From: Vreelandella songnenensis
GTDB taxonomy: Bacteria > Pseudomonadota > Gammaproteobacteria > Pseudomonadales > Halomonadaceae
DNA length: 64,000 nucleotides
Direction of reading: 5' to 3'
Assembly (NCBI RefSeq): GCF_003002925.1
Contig: NZ_PVTK01000008.1
Location: forward strand, 124,001-188,000
Below are positions 43,731-53,040 of this stretch, piece after piece (within the stretch, counting starts at the first letter, position 1; every line of letters begins with the position of its first letter). Made by a program: the position numbers and the translations under genes. The notes beneath the pieces were generated by a model, which worked only from the letters and a program-made list of their open reading frames with translations, made no database searches and was not told the origin of the DNA.

Positions 43731-45304
43731 GATGACCTCTTGGCGTAGCCTTGCGTATGGAGTTTCTGGCCATAGTCTGTGCTGGTTTCAAGATGGGCAA
43801 GAAACTGCTCGGCCTGCTGGCGAATGGCTTCGCGTTTTTCGTCTTTCATGCGTGAGAGTGAGCCGTAGATAAGCTTCATGCGGGGGTTACGGTTCAAGCG
43901 CTCGGCGTGGGTTTCCAGGAAGTGCCAGTAAAGGCTGTTGAACGGGCAGGCGTCAGGCCCGGTTACCTGCTTGGGTGAATAGCGGCAGTGCTGGCAATGA
44001 TCCGACATCCTGTCGATATATTTGCCTGACGCGCAGTAAGGTTTGGAACCCATCAGGCCGCCGTCGGCATGCAGCACCATGCCCAGGGTATTGGGAAGTT
44101 CTACCCATTCGCAGGCGTCAGCGTAGACCGCCAGATACCAGTCGCAGAGCGCTTCGGGCTTGATACCGCACAGTAGCGCAAAATTGCCGGTAATCATCAA
44201 GCGCTGGATATGATGCGCGTAGCTGTTGTCGATGGTCATCTCGACGGCGCGCTTGAGACAGCGCATATCCGTGTTGGCATCCCAGTAGAAAGCGGGCAGG
44301 TTACGGCGAAAGTTGAGCCGGTTCTCGGCCTTGTAGCCAGGCATCTGGGTCCAGTAAAGCCCGCGCACGTATTCGCGCCAGCCAAGAATCTGGCGGACAA
44401 AACCTTCCACGGCGTTGATCGGTGCATCGCCTGCGTAGTAGCGCTGCTCGGCGGCTTCGCAAACTTCCTGAGGTGCAAGAAGCCCGATGTTGAGCGCGGC
44501 GGAAAGACGTGAGTGGCAGAGAAACGGCTCGCTGTCGCTGATGGCATCCTGGTAGCGGCCAAAATCGGCGAGGCTATGCTCCATGAAGTGCTTGAGGTCC
44601 ACCAGCGCCTGGCGGCGGGTCACCGGCAGGTTGAAGCTCTCGACCGACCCCATGTGCTCGCCGAAGTGGCGCCGGGCGTCCTCGAGTGCTTCTCGGGTTA
44701 TTGCATCCTGACGATGCGCGGGGAGTGCCGGAAAATCGCGCCGGGCATCCATGGGCTCGCGATTGGCGTGGTCGAAATTCCACTGGCCGCCCGCTGGCTC
44801 ATCGCCTTCCATCAGAAGGCCAGTACGCTTGCGCTGTTCGCGGTAGAAGTACTCGAGTCGAAGCTGTTTACGCCCTTTGGCCCAGCTGGCAAACGTTTCA
44901 GGCGTGGTGTAGAAGCGGTCATCTTCCAGAAGGGTCCACGCCAAGGCGTTATTGCTTCGTTGCTGCATCTGATCCCATAGCCGCCACTCGCCCGGTCGCG
45001 CCACCCGGATGCTGTCACACCCATACAGCTTTGCAATGCGCTCGGCTTCTTCGATCAATGAGTGGGTGTTGTCGGCATCATCGAGCCGGGTGTAGTGAAC
45101 CTTGAAGCCGCTCTCTCGAAGTATTACGGCAAAATGCCGCATGGCAGCCAGAAATAGCCCGATTTTATGTATATGGTGGGGGACGTAGCGGGCTTCTTCG
45201 GCCACCTCGCACAGCGCGACTACGGCGTTGGAAGATGCATTTTTAAAGGTGGCCAGCGAAAGCGAGAGCTGATCGCCCAGCACCAGCAGCAAGGGCTTGG
45301 ACAT
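43727..45304 (-). CDS. FeS-type bacterial cryptochrome/photolyase (FeS-BCP, PhrB-like)
   Basis: A 525-aa protein of the FeS bacterial cryptochrome and photolyase clade, which repairs (6-4) photoproducts or acts as a light receptor. It starts with the Rossmann-type domain (LLLVLGDQLSLSL). Cys349, Cys437, Cys440 and Cys453 match the four cluster-binding cysteines of Agrobacterium PhrB in spacing. The FAD-binding region includes GFVRQILGWREYVRG and HIQRLMITGNFALL. It leads an operon with the DCC gene and is divergent from hemH across 110 bp. Confidence 0.92.
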   Translation of the reverse strand: MSKPLLLVLGDQLSLSLATFKNASSNAVVALCEVAEEARYVPHHIHKIGLFLAAMRHFAVILRESGFKVHYTRLDDADNTHSLIEEAERIAKLYGCDSIRVARPGEWRLWDQMQQRSNNALAWTLLEDDRFYTTPETFASWAKGRKQLRLEYFYREQRKRTGLLMEGDEPAGGQWNFDHANREPMDARRDFPALPAHRQDAITREALEDARRHFGEHMGSVESFNLPVTRRQALVDLKHFMEHSLADFGRYQDAISDSEPFLCHSRLSAALNIGLLAPQEVCEAAEQRYYAGDAPINAVEGFVRQILGWREYVRGLYWTQMPGYKAENRLNFRRNLPAFYWDANTDMRCLKRAVEMTIDNSYAHHIQRLMITGNFALLCGIKPEALCDWYLAVYADACEWVELPNTLGMVLHADGGLMGSKPYCASGKYIDRMSDHCQHCRYSPKQVTGPDACPFNSLYWHFLETHAERLNRNPRMKLIYGSLSRMKDEKREAIRQQAEQFLAHLETSTDYGQKLHTQGYAKRSS

Positions 45305-45414
45305 GTCTTTACCTGCTGTTATACAAATAGTGCTGATAGTATAACTTTATGCCGCGGCTTTGCGGAAAAGTGATAGGATTTCGTTCATTAAGTCGTCTTG
45401 TGGGAGTAAGCGTA
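45305..45414. promoter_or_regulatory. Divergent FeS-BCP/hemH promoter with inverted repeat
   Basis: The gap holds GTTATAC (45318-45324) and GTATAAC (45339-45345), a perfect 7-bp inverted repeat with a 14-nt spacer, so the arms are two helical turns apart. It sits next to the photolyase start. This could be an operator of a light-responsive regulator such as a LitR/CarH-type MerR protein, which is an inference. hemH has GGGAG near its start. Confidence 0.55.
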
Positions 45415-46494
45415 ATGATCGATAGCGTTAAACTGGATCAACCGGGCGAAGGCCGTCTGGCCCATGCCCCCAGTCATCATCCGGGCGTGCCGCGCGCCAA
45501 AGTGGGCGTGGTGGTGGCCAATCTGGGAACGCCGGACGCTACCGACTACTGGTCCATGCGCCGCTATCTGAGTGAGTTCCTGTCCGACAAGCGCGTGGTC
45601 GATTACGCCAACTGGAAGTGGCAGCCGCTTTTACAGTTGATCATTTTGACCAAGCGACCCTTCTCGTCGGGCAAGGCGTACAGAAGTATCTGGAATACGG
45701 AAAAAGACGAAAGCCCGCTGTTGACCATTACTCGCGCCCAGACCGAAAAGCTGACCGAGCGGCTGAAAGCGCTGTACGGCGATAGCGTCGACGTCGATTT
45801 CTGCATGCGGTATGGCAACCCTTCCACCAAAAGCGTGCTCAATCGCATGAAGGAGAAGGGCTGCGAGCGCATCGTGTTCTTTCCGCTCTACCCGCAGTAC
45901 GGCTCGCCCACCACGGCCACGGCCAACGATGAAGCGTTTCGTGCGCTGATGAAGATGAAGTGGCAGCCCTCGATTCGCACGGTGCCCGCCTATTTCGATC
46001 AGCCCTCGTATATACAGGCACTCGCCAATTCGGTCACCGACGTATACCGCCAGCTTGAAACGCGGCCCACCAAGCTTGTTGCAAGCTACCACGGCGTACC
46101 GGAGCGCTACCTGCTGGAAGGCGACCCCTATCACTGCCAGTGTCAGAAAACCACGCGCCTTCTGCGCGAGGCCTTAGGGTTTGGCAAGGAGGAGGTGGAT
46201 ACGGCGTTCCAGTCGCAGTTCGGGCCTGAAAAGTGGGTCGGTCCGGCAACGGTGGAACATGTGGCAAGTCTTGCCCGGCAGGGGCATAAGCATATTGCCA
46301 TCATGTCGCCGGCGTTCTCTTCTGACTGCGTTGAAACGCTCGAGGAGATCAAGGAAGAGATTCATGACAGCTTCATGGCTGCCGGGGGAGAGACGTTCAG
46401 CTATATTCCCTGTTTGAATGATCGTGACGATCATATTGCCGCCTTGGTGGACGTGATCAATAACGAGCTTTCCGGGTGGTTGCCCAAGCCGTGA
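45415..46494 (+). CDS. hemH: Ferrochelatase
   Basis: A 359-aa enzyme that inserts Fe2+ into protoporphyrin IX, the last step of heme synthesis. VVANLGTPDATDYWSMRRYL, the catalytic SYHGVPERYL and SPAFSSDCVETLEEI are family blocks. I start at ATG 45415 after GGGAG; the frame extended to 45349 runs into the shared promoter. Heme and protoporphyrin are photosensitising, which fits its divergent arrangement with a photolyase operon. Confidence 0.96.
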   Translation: MIDSVKLDQPGEGRLAHAPSHHPGVPRAKVGVVVANLGTPDATDYWSMRRYLSEFLSDKRVVDYANWKWQPLLQLIILTKRPFSSGKAYRSIWNTEKDESPLLTITRAQTEKLTERLKALYGDSVDVDFCMRYGNPSTKSVLNRMKEKGCERIVFFPLYPQYGSPTTATANDEAFRALMKMKWQPSIRTVPAYFDQPSYIQALANSVTDVYRQLETRPTKLVASYHGVPERYLLEGDPYHCQCQKTTRLLREALGFGKEEVDTAFQSQFGPEKWVGPATVEHVASLARQGHKHIAIMSPAFSSDCVETLEEIKEEIHDSFMAAGGETFSYIPCLNDRDDHIAALVDVINNELSGWLPKP

Positions 46495-46803
46495 AATAGC
46501 CCGGGCCAAGGCCCGATGGTGAATAAAATAAGCACGCTATCTATTTGATTTCATTTAAAGGTTGTCTGGCAACTGGTGGTTGTCTGTTATAGAGTCTACG
46601 ACTTTAGATCACCTTTATTTAACGTTCAGGCCGCTAATAAAAAGCGCTTCTGCCCCTTTGGGCAGGGGGGCTTTGGAATGCTTGCTTGTAAAGGCTGGTT
46701 AATTAGCCGCTGACAGGGATGAGGTTAGCGGCTTGCCCAATGAGGCCCCGTACGCCATAAGGACCCGCCCCGCGTGGGACTGTTACTCAGGAGATATCGC
46801 TAG
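46495..46803 (+). promoter_or_regulatory. Intergenic region and structured leader before mnhA
   Basis: About 309 nt without a gene. After hemH is a short CGGGC-CAAG-GCCCG hairpin (46502-46515) without a T run. Nearer mnhA are CTGCCC/GGGCAG (46650-46665), AGCCGCT/AGCGGCT (46705-46733) and a bulged CCCgtACGC/GCGTGGG stem (46747-46778). GATGAGG and AATGAGG recur. The setting suggests an ion-responsive leader, but no class is assigned. Confidence 0.5.
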
Positions 46804-49155
46804 ATGCAATTCGCCGTCTTAATGGGGTTTGTACTGGCTGCGCTGGCCCCTATGCTGCACCGCTGGTTTGCAGACCGCACGAGCTTGGTACTGGCTCTTT
46901 TTCCTGGCCTGATCGCCGCCTGGCTGTTTTCCCAGGCACCAATGGTCATCAATGACGGCCCTGTGCTTCTGGAGTGGCAGTGGGTGCCCTCGCTGGGTAT
47001 CAGCCTTACCTTCTTACTGGACGGCCTATCGCTGCTGTTTGGTTTGTTGATTACGGTCATCGGCACGTGCGTGCTGGTGTATGCCGGCGGCTATTTGAAG
47101 GGTCACCCTGATATTGCGCGCTTCTATCTAGCACTGATGGCCTTCATGGTCTCCATGCTGGGGTTGGTGCTGGCAGACGGTCTGGTGACGCTGTTCATCT
47201 TCTGGGAGCTGACCAGCGTAACCTCCTATCTGCTGATCGGTTTCAACCATGCCGACTTGCAGGCGCGTAAATCCGCTCGTCAGGGGCTTTTTGTCACCTT
47301 CGCCGGCGGGCTTGCCCTGATGGCGGGGCTGGTGATGCTGGGCGTGGCCAGCGACAGCTGGTCGCTTACCGATATTCGCGCCATGGAAACCGACCTGCGC
47401 GAGCATGCTCTGTATACCCCGATGCTTATCTGCCTGCTCCTGGGCGCTTTTACCAAGTCAGCCCAGTTCCCGTTTCATTTCTGGCTGCCCAACGCCATGG
47501 CCGCGCCAACACCGGTTTCGGCCTATCTACACTCGGCTACCATGGTGAAGGCCGGCATCTACCTGCTGGCGAGACTTCAGCCGGAGCTGGGCGGCACGTC
47601 GCTTTGGGTGGGTGTGCTCTCGGTAGTGGGTGCGACGACCCTGCTGGTAGGGGCTTTTCTCGCAATTCACCATACCAACGTCAAGAAGCTGCTGGCGTAC
47701 TCGACCATCATGGCGCTGGGGACGCTCACCATGCTGCTGGGAATTGGCACTGAATATGCCATGACCGCGTTCGTCACCTTTCTGCTTGCCCACTCCATGT
47801 ATAAAGGGGCGCTGTTCATGGTGGCCGGCAATCTGGATCACGAAACGGGCACGAAGGATGTCACCGCCATGGGCGGGCTCAGGCCGCTGATGCCGGTAAC
47901 CGCCATGATTGCCCTGGCCGCGGCGCTCTCGCTTGCGGGCGTGCCGCCCCTGTTTGGCTTTATCGGTAAGGAGCTGAAATTCGAGGCGGCGCTGGGGGCA
48001 GGGGATTATCGGAGCCTGCTGGTCATCTTCGCCTTCCTTGGCGCGGTGCTGACCATTGCAGTGGCGGCCATTATCGCCTTGCGCCCCTTTTACGGCACGC
48101 GCCATCACACGCCCAAGGCACCCCATGAAGCGCCGCTGAGCATGCTCATCGGGCCTGGGCTCTTGAGCGTAGGTTCCATCGCGTTCGGCATTGCGCCAGG
48201 TGCGTTTGGGGTGAATGCGCTGTTGACCTCGGCGGCCAGTGCGGTATCCGGCGAGCCCATGGATATCACGCTGTCACTCTGGTACGGCGTCAATCTGGCG
48301 CTGGTCATGTCGGTGGTAAGCCTGGCGCTCGGTTTTCTGCTGTTCAAGTACTGGGATGACGTGCGCGCCCGGCTTTCGATACTGGCGCCGGCCATGCGCC
48401 GCGGCCCGGAGGCAGGTTACGAGGGCTTGCTGAACGGCATGGTAGTGTTCTCCGAATGGCAGACCCGCATCCTTCAGAACGGCTATATGCGCAATTACAT
48501 TCTGGTCATGCTGGTGGTGCTGATTGCGCTGATCGGCAATTCGATCCTGCTGCGCCATTCGCCGCTGCTGGCGTTCGATCTTGATGTGCGCTTTCACGAG
48601 GTGATCGTGGTGGGCACCATGACCATGAGTGCACTGTTTGCCACCGTGACCCGGTCGCGCCTGGGCGCTGTGGTGTCGGTGGGTATCATGGGCTTCTCGA
48701 TTGCGCTGGTATTTATTCTGTTCAGTGCACCTGACCTGGGTATTACCCAGCTGCTGGTGGAAACCCTTACGGTGATTCTGCTGGTGCTGGTGCTGTTCAG
48801 GCTGCCGCGCTTTTCGCATCTTTCCACTAGCCTGGAGCGTATCCGCGATGGCTCGGTGGCGGCGATGATGGGCATTCTGATCTTCTTGCTGATCATGACG
48901 GCCTGGAGCATCGACCAGTTCGAGTCCATTTCCACCTACATGGTCGAAAACAGCGCGCCGCTGGCCTATGGACGCAATATCGTCAACGTGATCCTGGTGG
49001 ATTACCGGGCGCTGGATACGCTGGGCGAGATGTTCGTGCTGGCACTGGCCGCGATCGGGGTCATCGCCATGCTCAAGCTGCGCCACGAGCCGGAAAGCCC
49101 CAGGACGGCCGCTGAAAGCAGCAAGTCAGACACTCAGGAGCCGTACGATGGTTAA
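46804..49155 (+). CDS. mnhA: Mrp/Mnh Na+/H+ antiporter subunit A
   Basis: A 783-aa inner-membrane subunit related to NuoL, with an added C-terminal MnhB-like part. The proton-channel segments [17 protein letters not shown] and [15 protein letters not shown] hold the conserved Glu and Lys, and [12 protein letters not shown] follows. AGGAG precedes the start. It is the first of seven genes, mnhABCDEFG, which export Na+ in exchange for protons. This suits an alkaline or saline habitat. The next gene overlaps by 8 nt. Confidence 0.95.
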   Translation: MQFAVLMGFVLAALAPMLHRWFADRTSLVLALFPGLIAAWLFSQAPMVINDGPVLLEWQWVPSLGISLTFLLDGLSLLFGLLITVIGTCVLVYAGGYLKGHPDIARFYLALMAFMVSMLGLVLADGLVTLFIFWELTSVTSYLLIGFNHADLQARKSARQGLFVTFAGGLALMAGLVMLGVASDSWSLTDIRAMETDLREHALYTPMLICLLLGAFTKSAQFPFHFWLPNAMAAPTPVSAYLHSATMVKAGIYLLARLQPELGGTSLWVGVLSVVGATTLLVGAFLAIHHTNVKKLLAYSTIMALGTLTMLLGIGTEYAMTAFVTFLLAHSMYKGALFMVAGNLDHETGTKDVTAMGGLRPLMPVTAMIALAAALSLAGVPPLFGFIGKELKFEAALGAGDYRSLLVIFAFLGAVLTIAVAAIIALRPFYGTRHHTPKAPHEAPLSMLIGPGLLSVGSIAFGIAPGAFGVNALLTSAASAVSGEPMDITLSLWYGVNLALVMSVVSLALGFLLFKYWDDVRARLSILAPAMRRGPEAGYEGLLNGMVVFSEWQTRILQNGYMRNYILVMLVVLIALIGNSILLRHSPLLAFDLDVRFHEVIVVGTMTMSALFATVTRSRLGAVVSVGIMGFSIALVFILFSAPDLGITQLLVETLTVILLVLVLFRLPRFSHLSTSLERIRDGSVAAMMGILIFLLIMTAWSIDQFESISTYMVENSAPLAYGRNIVNVILVDYRALDTLGEMFVLALAAIGVIAMLKLRHEPESPRTAAESSKSDTQEPYDG

Positions 49156-49579
49156 GTCAGGGACGATCATTCTCAACACCGCAGCGCGCTTTCTGATGCC
49201 ACTGCAATTGATGTTTTCCGTGTTCCTGCTGCTTAGAGGACACGATGAGCCGGGTGGCGGCTTTATCGCCGGGCTGGTCGCGGCGGGGGCATTCACGCTC
49301 TATCTTCTGGCCTTTGGCGTGAGCGCCACCAAGGAAGTGCTGCGCATGGTCGATCCGCGCGACCTGATCGGCGTGGGCCTGCTGCTGGGCATGGTGTCGG
49401 TGGTGCCTGCCTGGTTCATGGGGCAGCCGTTTCTGACCGCCCAGTGGTGGACGATCCCGGTCATCGACTTCAAGGCCTCGACGCCGCTGATCTTTGATAT
49501 CGGTGTCTATCTGGCAGTACTGGGGTCAGTGATCGGCATGGTCATGGCGTTGATGGAGGTAGACAAGGATGAACCTTGA
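49148..49579 (+). CDS. mnhB: Mrp antiporter subunit B
   Basis: A 143-aa membrane subunit. [29 protein letters not shown] segment ([17 protein letters not shown]) is the MnhB signature, with four hydrophobic segments. It overlaps mnhA by 8 nt. Needed for the assembled antiporter. Confidence 0.94.
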   Translation: MVKSGTIILNTAARFLMPLQLMFSVFLLLRGHDEPGGGFIAGLVAAGAFTLYLLAFGVSATKEVLRMVDPRDLIGVGLLLGMVSVVPAWFMGQPFLTAQWWTIPVIDFKASTPLIFDIGVYLAVLGSVIGMVMALMEVDKDEP

Positions 49580-49597
49580 GTTAACGGGAGAGAACCT

Positions 49598-49945
49598 ATG
49601 GAACCGCTAATGGCGCTGGCGATAGGGCTGCTGTATGCAACCGCCATTTTCATGATGCTGCGACGCTCCATCGTCAAGCTGGTCATCGGGCTGCTGCTGC
49701 TTTCCAACGCCGCCAATCTGTTGATATTTACCACGGCGGGAATGACGCGCGGCGCGCCTCCGCTGATTCCGGAAGGCATGCTGCAGCCCGTCGGCGAGGT
49801 GGCCGACCCGCTGCCTCAGGCGGTCGTGCTGACCGCCATCGTGATCGCCTTCGGGGTGCTGGCGTTTGCCGTGGTGCTGATCCGACGTGCCTACGAAGTG
49901 GTCAAGGCCGATGATCTGGACAAGATGAAGGATACCGATACGTGA
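49598..49945 (+). CDS. mnhC: Mrp antiporter subunit C
   Basis: A 115-aa NuoK-like subunit with three hydrophobic segments ([34 protein letters not shown] and [27 protein letters not shown]). GGAGAG lies 8 nt before the start. Its stop overlaps the mnhD GTG start. Confidence 0.94.
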   Translation: MEPLMALAIGLLYATAIFMMLRRSIVKLVIGLLLLSNAANLLIFTTAGMTRGAPPLIPEGMLQPVGEVADPLPQAVVLTAIVIAFGVLAFAVVLIRRAYEVVKADDLDKMKDTDT

Positions 49946-51543
49946 GGCCTGAAGTTGCTCTTCCCATCCTTTTGCCCCTGCTTTCCGGGGCCGTTTCCCT
50001 GCTGTTCTGGCGCTCGCGGCCAATGCAGCGGTTTGTTGCCGTCGCCGGTAATATCGCCCTTCTGATTGCCAGCCTGTGGCTGTTTGTAGCTACGCTTTCC
50101 GAAGGCTACATCACCATGCAGATGGGTAGCTGGCCGGCACCATTCGGGATTACGCTGATCGCCGATATGCTGAGCGCGGTGATGATTCTGATGACCGGTA
50201 TCATCGGCCTGGCCATGGGTATCTACTCACTGGCCACCACCGGGCGCGGGCATGAAAAGTTTGGCTACTACCCGCTGATGCACCTGCTGCTGGCCGGTGT
50301 GGCGGGCGCTTTTCTGACCGGCGATATCTTCAACCTTTACGTATGGTTCGAGGTCATGCTGGTGGCTTCCTTTGCGCTGCTGATTCTGGGTGGTGAGCGG
50401 GCGCAGATGGAAGGGGCGATCAAATACGTCACGCTGAATCTGCTGGCGTCGGTAATCTTCCTCTCCGCGGTCGGCCTGCTTTACGGCACGGTGGGAACGC
50501 TCAACATGGCGGATATTGCGCTGCGTATCGACATGGTCGAGCACGCGGGCATGGTCGAAGTGCTGGCGGTCATGTTCATGGTGGCCTTTGGTATCAAGGC
50601 AGCGGCGTTTCCGCTGTTTTTCTGGCTACCAGCTTCCTATCACACGCCGCCGGTCGCGGTGTCTGCACTGTTTGCAGGCCTTCTGACCAAGGTGGGGGTC
50701 TATGCACTGTTTCGTGTCTTTACCCTTATTTTCGATCAGTCCATGGGCTACCTGCAGGACATCATGCTGTGGGGCGCAGTGCTGACCATGGTGACCGGTG
50801 TGCTGGGCGCGGCGGCACAGTACGAGTTTCGGCGTATTCTCTCGTTTCATATCGTCAGCCAGATTGGCTACATGATTCTGGGCCTGGCGCTTTACACGCC
50901 GCTGGCCATTGCCGGCGGGGTGTTTGCGATCATGCACAACATCGTGGTCAAGACGAACCTGTTCCTGATCAGCGGGATTACCCATCGTTTGCAGGGCACC
51001 TACCAACTGAAGAAGATGGGCGGACTTTACAAGGAGCGGCCCTGGCTTGCGGTCGCTTTCTTTATCTCGGCTTTTTCGCTTGCCGGGGTGCCGCCGCTGT
51101 CGGGCTTTTTCGCCAAGTTCGTGATTGTGCGCGCGGGCATAGAGGCCGAAGCGTATGTGGTGACCGGTATTGCGTTGGCGGTTGGCCTGATGACGCTTTA
51201 CTCCATGGTCAAGATCTGGAACGAGGTGTTCTGGAAAGCCTTGCCCGAGGAGAACCACGTGCCGGTATCCTCCACGCCGAGCGGCGACGATGGCCGGTTG
51301 ATCAAGCCTAGCCTGTGGATGATGTATCTGCCGGTGGTGGTGCTGGCGCTGTTTTCAGTATTGATCGGTATCTTTGCCGAGCCGATCATGCTGGTGATGA
51401 ACACTATCGGCGAGCAGCTGTTTGCTCCTGAAGGCTACATAGAAGCGGTGCTGGGCGTGGCCGCCAATGCACAAGAGGCGCTGCTGGAGACAGACACGCC
51501 CCAGCCCGACATGAACACCATTGGCGGGGAGGGTACTCCATGA
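49942..51543 (+). CDS. mnhD: Mrp antiporter subunit D
   Basis: A 533-aa NuoN/NuoM-like subunit. The starting codon is GTG, and GTGA overlaps the mnhC stop. Typical segments are [48 protein letters not shown] and [15 protein letters not shown]. It forms a second proton channel. mnhE begins at the overlapping ATGA. Confidence 0.95.
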   Translation: MRPEVALPILLPLLSGAVSLLFWRSRPMQRFVAVAGNIALLIASLWLFVATLSEGYITMQMGSWPAPFGITLIADMLSAVMILMTGIIGLAMGIYSLATTGRGHEKFGYYPLMHLLLAGVAGAFLTGDIFNLYVWFEVMLVASFALLILGGERAQMEGAIKYVTLNLLASVIFLSAVGLLYGTVGTLNMADIALRIDMVEHAGMVEVLAVMFMVAFGIKAAAFPLFFWLPASYHTPPVAVSALFAGLLTKVGVYALFRVFTLIFDQSMGYLQDIMLWGAVLTMVTGVLGAAAQYEFRRILSFHIVSQIGYMILGLALYTPLAIAGGVFAIMHNIVVKTNLFLISGITHRLQGTYQLKKMGGLYKERPWLAVAFFISAFSLAGVPPLSGFFAKFVIVRAGIEAEAYVVTGIALAVGLMTLYSMVKIWNEVFWKALPEENHVPVSSTPSGDDGRLIKPSLWMMYLPVVVLALFSVLIGIFAEPIMLVMNTIGEQLFAPEGYIEAVLGVAANAQEALLETDTPQPDMNTIGGEGTP

Positions 51544-52013
51544 CCGGTGCTATCTGGAACCTGCTGCTGGGGTTGGCGTGGGTGCTTTTAAGCGGCGATT
51601 TTACCGGCCTGAACCTGCTGGTGGGGATGGTGTTTGGCTATATCGCCCTGGTGCTTATCGAGCCACAGGTAAGTGCGCTCAAGGGGTATCCGGCGCGGAT
51701 ACCGCGCATCATCCGCTTTCTGGGGTTTTTCCTGAAAGAGCTTGTGCAGGCCAACCTGCGAGTAGCGTTCGATATCGTGACGCCGCCCTGGCACATGCAG
51801 CCCGGCGTGATTGCCATGCCGCTTTCTGCGCGCACGGAAATGGAAATTACCATGGTGGCCAACCTGATCTCGCTGACACCCGGCACGCTCAGCCTGGATG
51901 TTTCAGACGACCGCAAGGTGCTGTATATCCACGCCATGTTCCTTGATGATGAGGAAGAGCTGCGCCGTAATCTCAAAGAGATGGAGCACCGAGCCCTGGA
52001 GTTATTTCGCTAA
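51540..52013 (+). CDS. mnhE: Mrp antiporter subunit E
   Basis: A 157-aa subunit with an N-terminal membrane pair and a cytoplasmic domain. NLISLTPGTLSLDVSDDRKVLYIHAM is the MnhE core. ATGA overlap with mnhD. The stop TAA shares its last base with the mnhF start. Confidence 0.93.
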   Translation: MTGAIWNLLLGLAWVLLSGDFTGLNLLVGMVFGYIALVLIEPQVSALKGYPARIPRIIRFLGFFLKELVQANLRVAFDIVTPPWHMQPGVIAMPLSARTEMEITMVANLISLTPGTLSLDVSDDRKVLYIHAMFLDDEEELRRNLKEMEHRALELFR

Positions 52014-52282
52014 TGGATACGGTTTTATTGATTAGTCAGGTCATCATGGGCCTGGCGCTCATACTGGCCTTTGTACGCGTGGTGCGCGGGCCGAGCCTGC
52101 CGGACCGGGTGGTCGCGCTTGAGCTGTTCTCCACTACCGTGGTCGGGCTTGTCGGGGTTTACGCCATTCAATCCGGCGTGGCGAGCTTTCTAGATGCGGC
52201 GATCGTGATTGCCCTGATGGGCTTTCTGGCCGCCATTGGTTTTGCACGCTTTCTGGAACGAGGAGGGCCGCGCGATGATTGA
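52013..52282 (+). CDS. mnhF: Mrp antiporter subunit F
   Basis: An 89-aa subunit with three hydrophobic segments. RVVRGPSLPDRVVALE is the diagnostic loop. It begins on the last base of mnhE. Confidence 0.94.
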   Translation: MDTVLLISQVIMGLALILAFVRVVRGPSLPDRVVALELFSTTVVGLVGVYAIQSGVASFLDAAIVIALMGFLAAIGFARFLERGGPRDD

Positions 52283-52679
52283 GGCCATTAAAGGGGCGCT
52301 GCTGCTCACAGGCTCTTTATTCATGCTGCTGGCAGCGGTAGGCCTTTTACGCCTGCCTGACCTGCTGACCCGTATGCATGCGACCACCAAGGCGGCCGCG
52401 CTGGGCGTTATTCTGATCATGCTGGCGGCCGCCATGCACTTTGCCGAAGTGGGCGTGGTTGCGCGTTCGTTTGCCATTATCGTATTCATTCTGATGACCG
52501 CGCCGGTGGCTGCCCATGTCATTGGGCGGGCGGGCTACTTTGTCGGCTCGCGGCTTTGGAGTGGAACGGTCAAGGATGAGCTTCGCCCCAACTACGACCC
52601 GCTGACTCACGAGCTCAAAAGCGGCCTGGAAACCCAGGAAAACGCCAAGCGCCAGCCGCGGGCTACCGATCCGGATTAA
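52275..52679 (+). CDS. mnhG: Mrp antiporter subunit G
   Basis: A 134-aa subunit with three hydrophobic segments. GLLRLPDLLTRMHATTKAAALG is the MnhG signature (in pieces: LLRLPDLLTRMHA, TKAAALG). The start overlaps mnhF by 8 nt. The hydrophilic tail is longer than the shortest family members. A terminator follows. Confidence 0.93.
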   Translation: MIEAIKGALLLTGSLFMLLAAVGLLRLPDLLTRMHATTKAAALGVILIMLAAAMHFAEVGVVARSFAIIVFILMTAPVAAHVIGRAGYFVGSRLWSGTVKDELRPNYDPLTHELKSGLETQENAKRQPRATDPD

Positions 52680-52735
52680 TTGCAGCTGCCGTTTCATTAA
52701 TTGGCGAACAGCGAGTCGAAAAATACAGCCAATTT

Positions 52736-52763
52736 AAGCCACCCTTGAAGGTGGCTTTTTTTA
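52736..52763 (+). terminator. Terminator of the mnh operon
   Basis: AAGCCACC / GGTGGCTT stem with a 6-nt loop and a T run. Confidence 0.93.
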
Positions 52764-52808
52764 TGCCGAAACACTGTGAGTAGCGTTAAAAGCCGTTTAC
52801 ATGTTTAT

Positions 52809-52823
52809 GTACAATAATTGTAC
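52809..52823. promoter_or_regulatory. Palindrome upstream of the DASH cryptochrome
   Basis: GTACAAT-A-ATTGTAC, a perfect 7-bp dyad. TGTATAAG follows it directly. It lies 218 nt before the start codon. The TTGTAC/TATAA character resembles the FeS-BCP/hemH promoter dyad. Confidence 0.5.
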
Positions 52824-53040
52824 TGTATAAGTTATGATGTCTACGTTTTTGGTGCGCCACGCATCTTTTAACTGTTTAAATTCGCTGACGCTACCCGTTT
52901 TACCCAACACATTCAGTGTGCGATTACTACCAGCGCTTATTTTCCTTAGACGATAAGTGTGCTCCTGGAATCGATGCGCTACTGCAGTAAGCGCGGCCAT
53001 CACGACACCAGGCAGCAACGCATGCCGAGGAGGCAAGACC

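Larger units (their letters stand above)
52680..53040. other. Intergenic region between mnhG and the DASH cryptochrome
   Basis: 361 bp without a gene. It holds the mnh terminator, then an AT-rich part with the palindrome GTACAAT-a-ATTGTAC, then about 200 bp with nothing I recognise before GAGGAGG and the start codon. Confidence 0.7.

Noticed and set aside
46804..52679. Complex I genes
   Set aside because: The large subunits resemble NuoL/NuoN, but the small B, C, E, F and G genes in this order identify the Mrp antiporter.
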